Assembly (NCBI RefSeq): GCF_009740395.1 | Contig: NZ_WOXT01000005.1 | Coordinates: forward strand, 124,001 to 188,000 | Origin: Noviluteimonas gilva | GTDB taxonomy: Bacteria; Pseudomonadota; Gammaproteobacteria; Xanthomonadales; Xanthomonadaceae | Direction of reading: 5' to 3' | DNA: 64,000 bases | In this document: positions 56,726 through 64,000 of the stretch, one piece after another | Position numbering within the stretch: the first letter of the stretch is position 1 | Layout of the letters: the number at the start of each line of letters is the position of its first letter | Notes under the pieces: model-generated | Seen by the model: only the letters and a program-made list of their open reading frames with translations | The model's database searches: none | What the model was told of the DNA's origin: nothing | Translations under genes and position numbers: made by a program

Positions 56726-58765
56726 TCAGGTCGCGAGGCTGGCGTCCTTGAGCTTGCGGATTTGATCGCGAACGCGCGCGGCGTCCTCGAATTCCAGGTC
56801 GCGCGCGTGCTTGTACATGCGGTCTTCGAGTTGCTTGAGCTTGGCGGCGATCTGCGAGGCGTCGAGCGCGCCGTAATCGACGCGTTCCTCGGCCACGGCG
56901 GCCACCCTGCCCTTGCCCCGCTTCTTCGCCTCGCCCGGCTCGGTGCGCGCGCCTTCCATGATGTCGACGATGGGCTTGGACACCGACACCGGCACGATGC
57001 CGTGCTCGGTGTTGTATTCGACCTGCTTCGCGCGACGGCGATCGGTTTCGTCGATCGCGATCTTCATCGAACGCGTGACGCTGTCCGCGTAGAGGATCGC
57101 CTTGCCGCGGAGGTTGCGCGCGGCGCGGCCGATGGTCTGGATCAGCGAGCCGGCGCTGCGCAGGAACCCTTCCTTGTCGGCATCGAGGATGGCGACCAGC
57201 GAGACCTCGGGCATGTCGAGGCCTTCACGCAACAGGTTGATGCCGACCAGCACGTCGAACCGGCCCAGGCGCAGGTCGCGGATGATCTCCACGCGTTCGA
57301 CCGTGTCGACGTCGGAATGCAGGTAACGCACGCGACAGCCGTGTTCGCCGAGATATTCGGTGAGGTTTTCCGCCATGCGCTTGGTCAGCGTCGTGACCAG
57401 CACGCGATCGCCCATCGCAACGCGCAGATTGACCTCGCCGAGCAGATCGTCGACCTGCGTGGCGACCGGGCGGATTTCGACTTCCGGATCGATCAGGCCC
57501 GTCGGGCGCACCACGAGTTCGACGACTTCGCCGGCGGACTCGCGCAACTCGTACGGACCGGGCGTTGCCGACACGTAGATGCTGCGCGGCGAACGCAACT
57601 CCCATTCCTCGAACTTCAACGGCCGGTTGTCCATCGCGGACGGCATGCGGAAACCGAACTCCACCAGCGTTTCCTTGCGCGAGCGGTCGCCCTTGTACAT
57701 CGCGCCGATCTGCGGAACGGTGACGTGCGATTCGTCCACGACGAGCAATGCATCAGGCGGCAAGTAGTCGTACAGGCACGGCGGCGGCTCGCCCGGCATG
57801 CGGCCGGTGAGATGGCGCGAGTAGTTTTCGATGCCGTTGCAGTAGCCGACTTCGGCCAGCATTTCCAGATCGTAGGTCGTGCGCTGTTGCAGGCGCTGCG
57901 CTTCGACCAGCTTGTTCTGCGCGTACAGGTATTCCAGGCGATCGCGCAATTCGGCCTTGATCAGGTCCACCGCCTGCAACACCGTGCGGCGCGTGGTGAC
58001 GTAATGCGACTTCGGATAGATCGTGTAGCGCGGCACCTTGCGCAGCACTTCGCCGGTGAGCGGATCGAAGATCGACAGCGTTTCGATCTCGCCGTCGAAC
58101 AACTCGATGCGCAGCGCTTCCATGTCGCTTTCGGCCGGATGCACGTCGATGGTTTCGCCACGCACGCGGTAATGGCCGCGCTGGAGTTCGAACTCGTTGC
58201 GCGTGTACTGCATCTCGGTGAGGCGGCGGATCAGCTCGCGCTGCTCGATGCGCTCGCCGCGCACCATGTGCAGCACCATGTTGAAGTATTCGTTCGGATC
58301 GCCCAGGCCGTAGATGGCCGAGACGGTGCAGACGATGATCGCGTCGCGCCGTTCCAGCAGCGCCTTGGTCGCCGACAGGCGCATCTGCTCGATGTGCTCG
58401 TTGATCGAGCTGTCCTTCTCGATGTACGTGTCCGACGAGGGCACGTACGCCTCGGGCTGGTAGTAGTCGTAATAGCTGACGAAATACTCGACCGCGTTGT
58501 GCGGGAAGAAGGCCTTGAACTCGCCGTACAACTGCGCGGCCAGCGTCTTGTTGGGCGCCATGACCAGCGTGGGCTTCTGCACGCGGTTGATGACGTTGGC
58601 GATCGTGTAGGTCTTGCCCGACCCGGTGACGCCGAGCAGCGTCTGGCGCGCCAGGCCGGATTCGAAATTGGCGATGAGTTTTTCGATCGCCTGCGGCTGG
58701 TCGCCGGCCGGCGAATAGGGCGAGACGAGTTGGAACGGCGTGAGGTCGGACGACTCTGGGCGCAT
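56726..58765 (-). CDS. uvrB: UvrABC system protein B (excinuclease helicase)
   Basis: This 679-residue protein has Walker [14 protein letters not shown], the beta-hairpin region [22 protein letters not shown] that probes damaged DNA, the DEAD-like motif VVDESHV, the motif VI region QTIGRAARN and a C-terminal UVR motif ([20 protein letters not shown]) for UvrC. With UvrA and UvrC it performs nucleotide excision repair. No SOS box was identified upstream by eye. Confidence 0.98.
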   Translation of the reverse strand: MRPESSDLTPFQLVSPYSPAGDQPQAIEKLIANFESGLARQTLLGVTGSGKTYTIANVINRVQKPTLVMAPNKTLAAQLYGEFKAFFPHNAVEYFVSYYDYYQPEAYVPSSDTYIEKDSSINEHIEQMRLSATKALLERRDAIIVCTVSAIYGLGDPNEYFNMVLHMVRGERIEQRELIRRLTEMQYTRNEFELQRGHYRVRGETIDVHPAESDMEALRIELFDGEIETLSIFDPLTGEVLRKVPRYTIYPKSHYVTTRRTVLQAVDLIKAELRDRLEYLYAQNKLVEAQRLQQRTTYDLEMLAEVGYCNGIENYSRHLTGRMPGEPPPCLYDYLPPDALLVVDESHVTVPQIGAMYKGDRSRKETLVEFGFRMPSAMDNRPLKFEEWELRSPRSIYVSATPGPYELRESAGEVVELVVRPTGLIDPEVEIRPVATQVDDLLGEVNLRVAMGDRVLVTTLTKRMAENLTEYLGEHGCRVRYLHSDVDTVERVEIIRDLRLGRFDVLVGINLLREGLDMPEVSLVAILDADKEGFLRSAGSLIQTIGRAARNLRGKAILYADSVTRSMKIAIDETDRRRAKQVEYNTEHGIVPVSVSKPIVDIMEGARTEPGEAKKRGKGRVAAVAEERVDYGALDASQIAAKLKQLEDRMYKHARDLEFEDAARVRDQIRKLKDASLAT

Positions 58766-58934
58766 CGGGCTCTGGCAGCGAGGGTGCAGCGGGGGATCGG
58801 GCGAGTGTAGCGCCGGCGGGATGAAGCCTGAGGCGCTGGCGCGGGGTTATCTGATGCTGGGTCGCGAGCTTCGCGGACGGTGGTCGCAATGCGTGCGACG
58901 CAGCATCGGAAGGCCCGGTTGCGAGGTCTTCGAT

Positions 58935-59504
58935 ATGCGTGCCCTTCCCGCGGAATTCAACGGCGGCCGCCGCGTGCGCGGTGTCACCTTGATCGAGGCG
59001 TCGATCGTGGTGGCGGCCGTTGCGACGCTCGCCGCCCTCGCGGTCCCGCGCCTGGGCGCCGCGCGCGAGGCCGCGCGCAGCAACGCGGCGCACCAGGCGC
59101 TGCTCGCGTCGCTGATGGTCGCGCCGACGCATGCGGCGTCGACCGGCGCGGAGGTGGTCGTCTGCCCGGGCACGCCCACCGGATGCGCGGGCACGCACGA
59201 CTGGAGCGGGGGCTGGATCGTCTTCGCGGACCGCGACGGCGATCGCGTGCGCGATCCCGCGAGCGAAACCTTGATCCATCGCGCGGGCCCGGCCGGCGGT
59301 CGCGCGCATTTGCGCACGACGGCCGGGCGCACGCGGCTCGTGTTCCAGCCCGATGGCAGCGCGTCGGGCTCGAACGTCACGTTCACCTTGTGCGACGGCC
59401 GCGGGCCACAACGCGCGGTGGCGCTGGTGATGAACAACACGGGCGCGTTGCGGGCGACGACCGCCACTGCTGCGCAGGCGCAGGCGTGCATGGCGCCGAT
59501 GTAG
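58935..59504 (+). CDS. GspH/FimT-type pseudopilin
   Basis: This 189-residue protein starts with a short leader (MRALPAEFNGGRRVRG) cut by the prepilin peptidase before VTLIEA. The hydrophobic helix ASIVVAAVATLAALAVP and a C-terminal beta domain with three Cys (VVCPG, TGCAG, TLCDG) follow. FimT/GspH proteins are minor pseudopilins of type IV pili or type II secretion. It stands apart from, and is read opposite to, the minor-pilin operon on the other side of tRNA-Asn. Confidence 0.85.
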   Translation: MRALPAEFNGGRRVRGVTLIEASIVVAAVATLAALAVPRLGAAREAARSNAAHQALLASLMVAPTHAASTGAEVVVCPGTPTGCAGTHDWSGGWIVFADRDGDRVRDPASETLIHRAGPAGGRAHLRTTAGRTRLVFQPDGSASGSNVTFTLCDGRGPQRAVALVMNNTGALRATTATAAQAQACMAPM

Positions 59505-59530
59505 GTGCAGGCGGACGTGCAGGCAAGAAA

Positions 59531-59558
59531 AAAGGCCTGCATCGCTGCAGGCCTTTTG
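59531..59558. terminator. Bidirectional terminator
   Basis: AAAAGGCCTGCA (59531-59542) and TGCAGGCCTTTT (59547-59558) form a perfect 12-base stem with a 4-base loop. It serves the rightward pseudopilin gene and the leftward tRNA-Asn, 12 bases beyond its 3' end. Confidence 0.92.
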
Positions 59559-59570
59559 TCAATCGAATCT

Positions 59571-59646
59571 GGCGCCCGAAGTTGGACTCGAACCAACGAC
59601 CCCCTGATTAACAGTCAAGTGCTCTAACCGGCTGAGCTATTCGGGC
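59571..59646 (-). tRNA. tRNA-Asn (anticodon GTT)
   Basis: This is a 76-base cloverleaf. The acceptor is GCCCGAA with TTCGGGC, the discriminator is G, CCA is encoded, and the anticodon loop CTGTTAA gives GTT. Its 5' end overlaps the last codons of the pilV-like gene. Confidence 0.95.
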
Positions 59647-61409
59647 GGGGGCGCATATTCTGGCCGCCAGTGCGGGGCGCCGTCAATCCGCGCGACGCCG
59701 CTTTCGCCGATTTCGAACAATTGCGCGTCCTCCAGCGTGGTTTCGTCGCCTTGCAGGTCGGTTGCGCCGGGGAGTTGCGCGCTGACGGCGGCGCCGGAAT
59801 TGGACATGCGCGCGCTGGCGATGGCATCCGACACGCCCGGCGCGAGGGCCTGCACGCGTCCACCGGGCGTTGCATCGGCCGCGGCGGGATCGCGCGAATC
59901 GACGGCGAGGACGTCCGGATCGCGCGCGGACCAGGCCGCGAGGTCGGTGAGGTCCAGTGTGATGAACGGGAGGAACGGGAGGACGCAGTCGGCGAGGTTC
60001 GCATGGCCCGGCGCGCATCCGCCGTGCGCGCGGCGTGCGTCGATGGCGGCGTCGAGGCTTGCGCGCGCCTGCGGTTCGAGGTGGTCGACGTAGAGCGCGC
60101 GTGCGTGGAGGTGACGGCGGTCGGTCGGCGACGGCGCGGGGATCGTGATGCGCTCTGGTTGGTTGAGGCCGCGCGCGGTTTCGTCATGCAACGCGTTTGC
60201 GTTGCCTGGCGTGTCGGTGTCGGCGTATTGGGCGAGATAGTCGCGAAGGAATTGCGCGTAGCGTTCGGCCGCTTGCGGATCGGGTTTGCGCGAGGCTGCG
60301 GCGACACCATCGACGGTTTGGGTTTGCAACAAACCGAAATGGCGCGCGCGAAGATCCGCGGCGGTGCGCCACCAGCCGTCGATGCGAACCAGGCGGCAAC
60401 TGTCGATGTAGTCGCCCGAGCTCGTGTCGTGCACGGGAACCAACGCGCCGATGTCATCGAGGGCGTACTTCCGGTAGACCAGGTCGGTGTTGGCCGTGTC
60501 GAACTTCGGATGCAGCGATGGGCCGGGCGCGTCGTGCCGGTCGCGACAACATTCGCGACAGCGCGGGCTCTGGACGGCATCGGGGTTCGGGCCCGCGACG
60601 TAACGCTCGCCCGGCGCCTGCGCGTTGTCTTCCGGCACGTGGACGGCGTAGCGATGACCGGTCCATACGGCGGGCCAGCGCGCGTTGCGATGCAGTGTCC
60701 CGAGTTGCGCGCCACCGGCCCCGTAGCGACAAGCACATTTCACGATCTCGGTTTCGATGCGATTGTCGAGACGGGCACCCGAGCCATCGTCGGTGTACGT
60801 CACCGTGTCGAAACGCGTGCTGCCGATCGGGTCGATCGACGGCTGCGTGGTGGCGCTTACGCTGCCCTCGCCGATGGGAATCGGGACCATGCCGGGCTCC
60901 AGGGCCGATGCACTCGATGTCGCGCGTCGCGCCTGGGCATGCAGCGGCGCCTGCGCGACGGCGTGGACACGATTGGGCGCCAACGCGAGCTCGCCCAGCA
61001 CGGTGCGCAGTTCCACCGTGCGCGTTTCGCCGGTCGGCGCGGTCCACTCGGCTGAAACACGGACGGACTTCAACGCACCGCCGGCCGATGGCGCGACCGT
61101 GCGGTGCAGGAGCAACCCGCGGAGGCCGCTGTCGCACGCCGCGTGCTCGGCCTCGTTGGCTGGCGTACCGCAGGCGACATTGCGCGCGTCGATGGGCGCG
61201 TCGAGCGATGCGATATCCGCAAAGGGTGTCGCGCGCAAGGCGTCGATTTCGGTCGACACGAGTGCGAGCACGCGTGCCCTGCCCTTCGCTTCCGCGGTGC
61301 TGCGGGCGAGTGCGCCCTGCAGGGCCGCGAGCGCAAGCAAGCCCGTTGCGAGCAGCGCGACGGCGACGAGGACTTCGAGGAGGGAGAAGCCGGCGTTCGA
61401 TCCTTTCAT
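59637..61409 (-). CDS. pilV: PilV-like minor pilin, unusually long
   Basis: This 590-residue protein has a prepilin leader and N-terminal helix (NAGFSLLEVLVAVALLATGLLALAAL, cleaved after Gly). The ATG at 61409 has GGAGG 7 bases upstream. Most PilV proteins are roughly 150-200 residues; here a large C-terminal region includes a Cys-rich motif (CRECCRDRHD) and alternating polar segments. It ends with a TAG at 59637-59639, inside tRNA-Asn. It is the last gene of the visible minor-pilin operon, and the extra domain may act as an adhesin or tip part. Confidence 0.88.
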   Translation of the reverse strand: MKGSNAGFSLLEVLVAVALLATGLLALAALQGALARSTAEAKGRARVLALVSTEIDALRATPFADIASLDAPIDARNVACGTPANEAEHAACDSGLRGLLLHRTVAPSAGGALKSVRVSAEWTAPTGETRTVELRTVLGELALAPNRVHAVAQAPLHAQARRATSSASALEPGMVPIPIGEGSVSATTQPSIDPIGSTRFDTVTYTDDGSGARLDNRIETEIVKCACRYGAGGAQLGTLHRNARWPAVWTGHRYAVHVPEDNAQAPGERYVAGPNPDAVQSPRCRECCRDRHDAPGPSLHPKFDTANTDLVYRKYALDDIGALVPVHDTSSGDYIDSCRLVRIDGWWRTAADLRARHFGLLQTQTVDGVAAASRKPDPQAAERYAQFLRDYLAQYADTDTPGNANALHDETARGLNQPERITIPAPSPTDRRHLHARALYVDHLEPQARASLDAAIDARRAHGGCAPGHANLADCVLPFLPFITLDLTDLAAWSARDPDVLAVDSRDPAAADATPGGRVQALAPGVSDAIASARMSNSGAAVSAQLPGATDLQGDETTLEDAQLFEIGESGVARIDGAPHWRPEYAPPPE

Positions 61410-61420
61410 CGTGGCCTCCA

Positions 61421-62980
61421 TCAATACGACACGCCGTCGCTCCACGCGCCGGGAATCGGCGCGTGTGCGGCGGGGATGGTGTCGCGGAGCCTGGCGATGA
61501 CGTCGGGCGCGGACACGATCGCGCTGTCGCCGCTGGCCTGTTCCATCGCGCCCTGCACGACGACGGCGCCATAGACCGCAGCGCCGGACTGCAATCGCAA
61601 CTGCGCGCTGCCGCCTGTCGCGGGGTCGGGCGCCTCCTCGCGCGCGCGTGCGAACACGACGCCGAAGACGCGCCCGCGAATGTGCAACGGGCCATCGGCA
61701 ACGAGCAGCACGGGCGCATTCGGCGTGCCGAGTTGATCTCCGGCGCCGATGTCGCAGTTCGCCTGGCACCAGAGCAAGCCGGAGAGGGCGGTCGACGGGA
61801 AGGATTCCTGCAGCGTCTGATCCGGCCGCATCAATGCGAGCGAAGCGGGATCGCGCGGCACGATGCGCCTCGCATGGCGGTAAAGGAAGGCCTCGTCTGC
61901 GGGAAGCTCGACGCGGCCCATCGTCGTTGGTGCGACGAATGGCACCGTCGGCGTGCGTGTTTCGCAGAATCCATCCCCGTCGGAATCGCTGCGAGCGACC
62001 ACGCCGAACATTTGCGCGAATAGATCGCAGGGAAACGCGCCGGGCGCGACATCGACGTTCAATCCGAGTCCATTGGCGCCATCGCTTCCGTCGACATCGA
62101 GCACGTCGATGCCTTCCGGATCGCGACTGTCGACGAGGCTGCCGTCGGCGGGACATCGGCAGGTGTCGCAGGTCGCGACGCCGTCCTCCAGCGCCGGCGC
62201 ACCGCCATCGAAGAACTCGCCGGCGTGGCAGGTGTTCGCCACGGATTTCCGCACGTCCTTGCGACTCCACGCGGACACGGGAACACCCGCGCCTCCTGCG
62301 TTGGGATTGGCGACGACATGCAGCGGCGCCCGCAGGTCGACCGTACCGCTTGCGACGACCGGCGGCATGCGCAGGTTCGGCGTAACGACTTCAACGCGCG
62401 CGAACGTCTGCGCGACTGTCGCGCGCGCACCTTCATCCGGTAGCCGCGCGACACCGACGACGGTGTACTGCAAGTCCTCGCCCGCGTCGGCCGGTTCCGT
62501 CGTGCAGCGCGCCGCATCTTCCCGAGCGACGCGGCACAGGACGACGCCTGCGCCATACGCGATGCGCTGGAACGCACCCACCTGCGCGATACGTCCATCG
62601 ACCAGCGGCAGCATGCGTTCGTCGAACACATCCACGACCCCGTCGCTGTCACGATCGCCACCGGACTCCGTCCAGTAGTACATCGACGCACGCCGCGAAG
62701 CATCCGGAATCGCACCACACGGAAACGCCACCGCTTGCGCCAGGCCTGCGCACGGCTGCCACTGCGAGCCGTGCGCCAATCGCGTCGGATCCCCATTGAG
62801 CCACGCGACGCCTTGCGCGACAGCCGCCTCTGCGAGTTCGCCGACCACGCGCGACCGCACGCCATTTCCCGACGCCCGCTGTTCGAAAACGCCGACATGC
62901 AGCGTCATCAGCGTGACGACACTCGCCAGCAACAACACCACGATGGCGGCCACCAGCGCATTGCCTTTCGAAGGTCGCAT
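61421..62980 (-). CDS. pilX: PilX-like minor pilin, unusually long
   Basis: This is a 519-residue protein with the N-terminal hydrophobic helix NALVAAIVVLLLASVVTLMTL and the PilX start (MRPSKGNALVAA). Usual PilX proteins have about 150-200 residues; the additional part has several Cys pairs (TCHAG, TCDTCRCP, CQANCDIG) and Asp-rich loops such as DSDGDGFC that could bind calcium. The stop lies 11 bases before the pilV start. Confidence 0.85.
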   Translation of the reverse strand: MRPSKGNALVAAIVVLLLASVVTLMTLHVGVFEQRASGNGVRSRVVGELAEAAVAQGVAWLNGDPTRLAHGSQWQPCAGLAQAVAFPCGAIPDASRRASMYYWTESGGDRDSDGVVDVFDERMLPLVDGRIAQVGAFQRIAYGAGVVLCRVAREDAARCTTEPADAGEDLQYTVVGVARLPDEGARATVAQTFARVEVVTPNLRMPPVVASGTVDLRAPLHVVANPNAGGAGVPVSAWSRKDVRKSVANTCHAGEFFDGGAPALEDGVATCDTCRCPADGSLVDSRDPEGIDVLDVDGSDGANGLGLNVDVAPGAFPCDLFAQMFGVVARSDSDGDGFCETRTPTVPFVAPTTMGRVELPADEAFLYRHARRIVPRDPASLALMRPDQTLQESFPSTALSGLLWCQANCDIGAGDQLGTPNAPVLLVADGPLHIRGRVFGVVFARAREEAPDPATGGSAQLRLQSGAAVYGAVVVQGAMEQASGDSAIVSAPDVIARLRDTIPAAHAPIPGAWSDGVSY

Positions 62981-62983
62981 CGC

Positions 62984-63478
62984 TCAACCTCCGTTCGAAC
63001 GCAGCGCGACGACGTGCCGCAGCGTGGCTTCGCGCCCGGACAGGAACGCCGGCGGATTGCGCAACGTGGCAGTCAGCGCGATCTCGACGCGACGATCGTT
63101 CACGGTCGTGTCGTGGACGAAACGCAGCGTGGTCACACGCACGGCATCGCTGCCGACGACCAGGCCCGCACTTCCGCAATCCACTCCGGGCCCACGGCGC
63201 AATTCGATCTTGCCCGCATGCTCGCGGATCGCGACGCCCGCGCCACGAAGACAACCGGGCGATACGGCAATCTCGGTTCCGGGTCCACGCGCGCGCCGCA
63301 CTTCCATCACGATCAAGCCCATCGTCGTCCGCAACTCCTGCTGCAGGCGCGTGGACAACACGGTCTCGCTCCCGGCGCGCACCAATTGCAGGAAGAAGCC
63401 GAGCGCCGCCGCGATCACCAGCAGCCCGAGCGCCAGCGCAACGAGCAACTCCACCAGCGTGAAGCCGCGCGTCAACAT
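62984..63478 (-). CDS. pilW: PilW-like minor pilin
   Basis: This 164-residue protein has a short leader and the prepilin motif RGFTLVELLVALALGLLVIAAALGF. The ATG at 63478 was chosen because it gives the normal short leader. A modest C-terminal domain with one Cys pair (SPGCLRG and GVDCGSA) follows. It overlaps the FimT-like gene by 7 bases and precedes pilX by 3 bases. Confidence 0.87.
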   Translation of the reverse strand: MLTRGFTLVELLVALALGLLVIAAALGFFLQLVRAGSETVLSTRLQQELRTTMGLIVMEVRRARGPGTEIAVSPGCLRGAGVAIREHAGKIELRRGPGVDCGSAGLVVGSDAVRVTTLRFVHDTTVNDRRVEIALTATLRNPPAFLSGREATLRHVVALRSNGG

Positions 63479-64000
63479 GACCGGATTCCGGCAATCGTGC
63501 CGCTGTTGCTGCATACGGATGCGTGCCCGAGCGGCGAAATCGCGATGCGCAGCGCAAAGCGCCCGCTGCGCGAAACCAGGCGCACTGCGTCAGCGTCGCC
63601 GGCGCGCATGCCGGTCGCCCCATCGAACGCGAATGCCTCCATCGGCGAAGGCAGCAGGACCCCGCGATGCAGCGCGCTTGCCACCACCGCACGCCGCGCA
63701 TCCACCACGCATGTGTCGCCGCCGGCAAGACAGTCGCAAGCATCGAGCCCCGTCATCGGCATCCCAACCGACGGCAACGACGCCTCGCGCGCGCCTACGC
63801 ACCACTGCGCACCCTGCCCCGAAAACCGAACCGAGACCGCGCGCGCCTGCGTGACCGCCGCCAGCCTGGCTTCCGCGACGAGCGCGACGACGGCATCCGC
63901 GGCGCCCCGCAACCGTGCCTTTTCGAAGTAAACCGTGAACGCAGGCACCGCCAATGTCGCGAGGATCGCGAACACCGTCATCGCGACGATGAGTTCGACC
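63472..64000 (-). CDS. FimT/GspH-like pseudopilin, N-terminus outside window
   Basis: The reading frame is open to the right edge, so the leader is missing. The visible start VELIVAMTVFAILATLAVPAF is the body of a prepilin helix, followed by a GspH-type beta domain with Cys (QWCVGA, ACDCLAGGDTC). It is the first visible gene of the leftward minor-pilin operon (FimT-like, PilW, PilX, PilV). Confidence 0.85.
   Translation of the reverse strand, partial: VELIVAMTVFAILATLAVPAFTVYFEKARLRGAADAVVALVAEARLAAVTQARAVSVRFSGQGAQWCVGAREASLPSVGMPMTGLDACDCLAGGDTCVVDARRAVVASALHRGVLLPSPMEAFAFDGATGMRAGDADAVRLVSRSGRFALRIAISPLGHASVCSNSGTIAGIRSC

Overview
The window is high-GC gammaproteobacterial DNA that most resembles Lysobacter or another Xanthomonadaceae. 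Three things point there: the gene order thrS-infC-rpmI-rplT-pheS-pheT-ihfA-merR-tRNA-Pro, an XAC0095-type small protein, and many secreted or membrane proteins of the kind usual in that family. This assignment is inferred from gene content and order; no database search was possible.

Left part (1-20.8 kb). A DUF1254 lipoprotein is cut by the left edge. It is followed by a TonB-like secreted protein and a tightly coupled run of a small membrane protein and two alpha/beta hydrolases (1228-2935). Next come a VOC protein, an ECF sigma factor with a membrane partner, a split YeeE/YedE pair, a secreted protein and a lipoprotein next to a large acyl-CoA dehydrogenase. Then follow an HNH protein, a lineage-type hypothetical, a 550-base hairpin-rich gap, dxs, an Hpt protein overlapping a hybrid histidine kinase, a secreted M14 carboxypeptidase converging with a POT peptide transporter, and a secreted Ntn amidase.

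Middle accessory part (20.8-47.2 kb). An LtrA operon and several secreted proteins lead to a divergent pair: an esterase-like hydrolase and an unusual twin HD-GYP-like/LuxR regulator. A 13-base motif occurs twice between them. A tandem duplication of a TonB-like secreted protein follows. Next is an Rhs toxin locus read leftwards: Fic, an Rhs N-terminal half, a small secreted protein, an Rhs C-terminal half with a type 37-like toxin tip, and a probable immunity gene. After a cluster of short lineage-type genes, a sulfatase and a secreted protein comes the most interesting locus. This is an AT-richer two-gene cassette (41367-46155) encoding a PD-(D/E)XK nuclease-like protein and a 1441-residue HNH-NACHT protein. 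It looks like an anti-phage STAND defence system. A DUF6988-like gene and tRNA-Pro close the region.

Right part (47.2-64 kb). This is conserved housekeeping DNA: translation genes (thrS, infC with a likely ATC start, rpmI, rplT, pheS behind an attenuator-like leader, pheT), ihfA, a MerR regulator and tRNA-Val. Beyond them lie a secreted metzincin-type protease, uvrB, a GspH/FimT pseudopilin and tRNA-Asn. A leftward minor-pilin operon (FimT-like, PilW, PilX, PilV) runs off the right edge. Its PilX and PilV are unusually large, and the pilV stop codon lies inside the tRNA-Asn gene.
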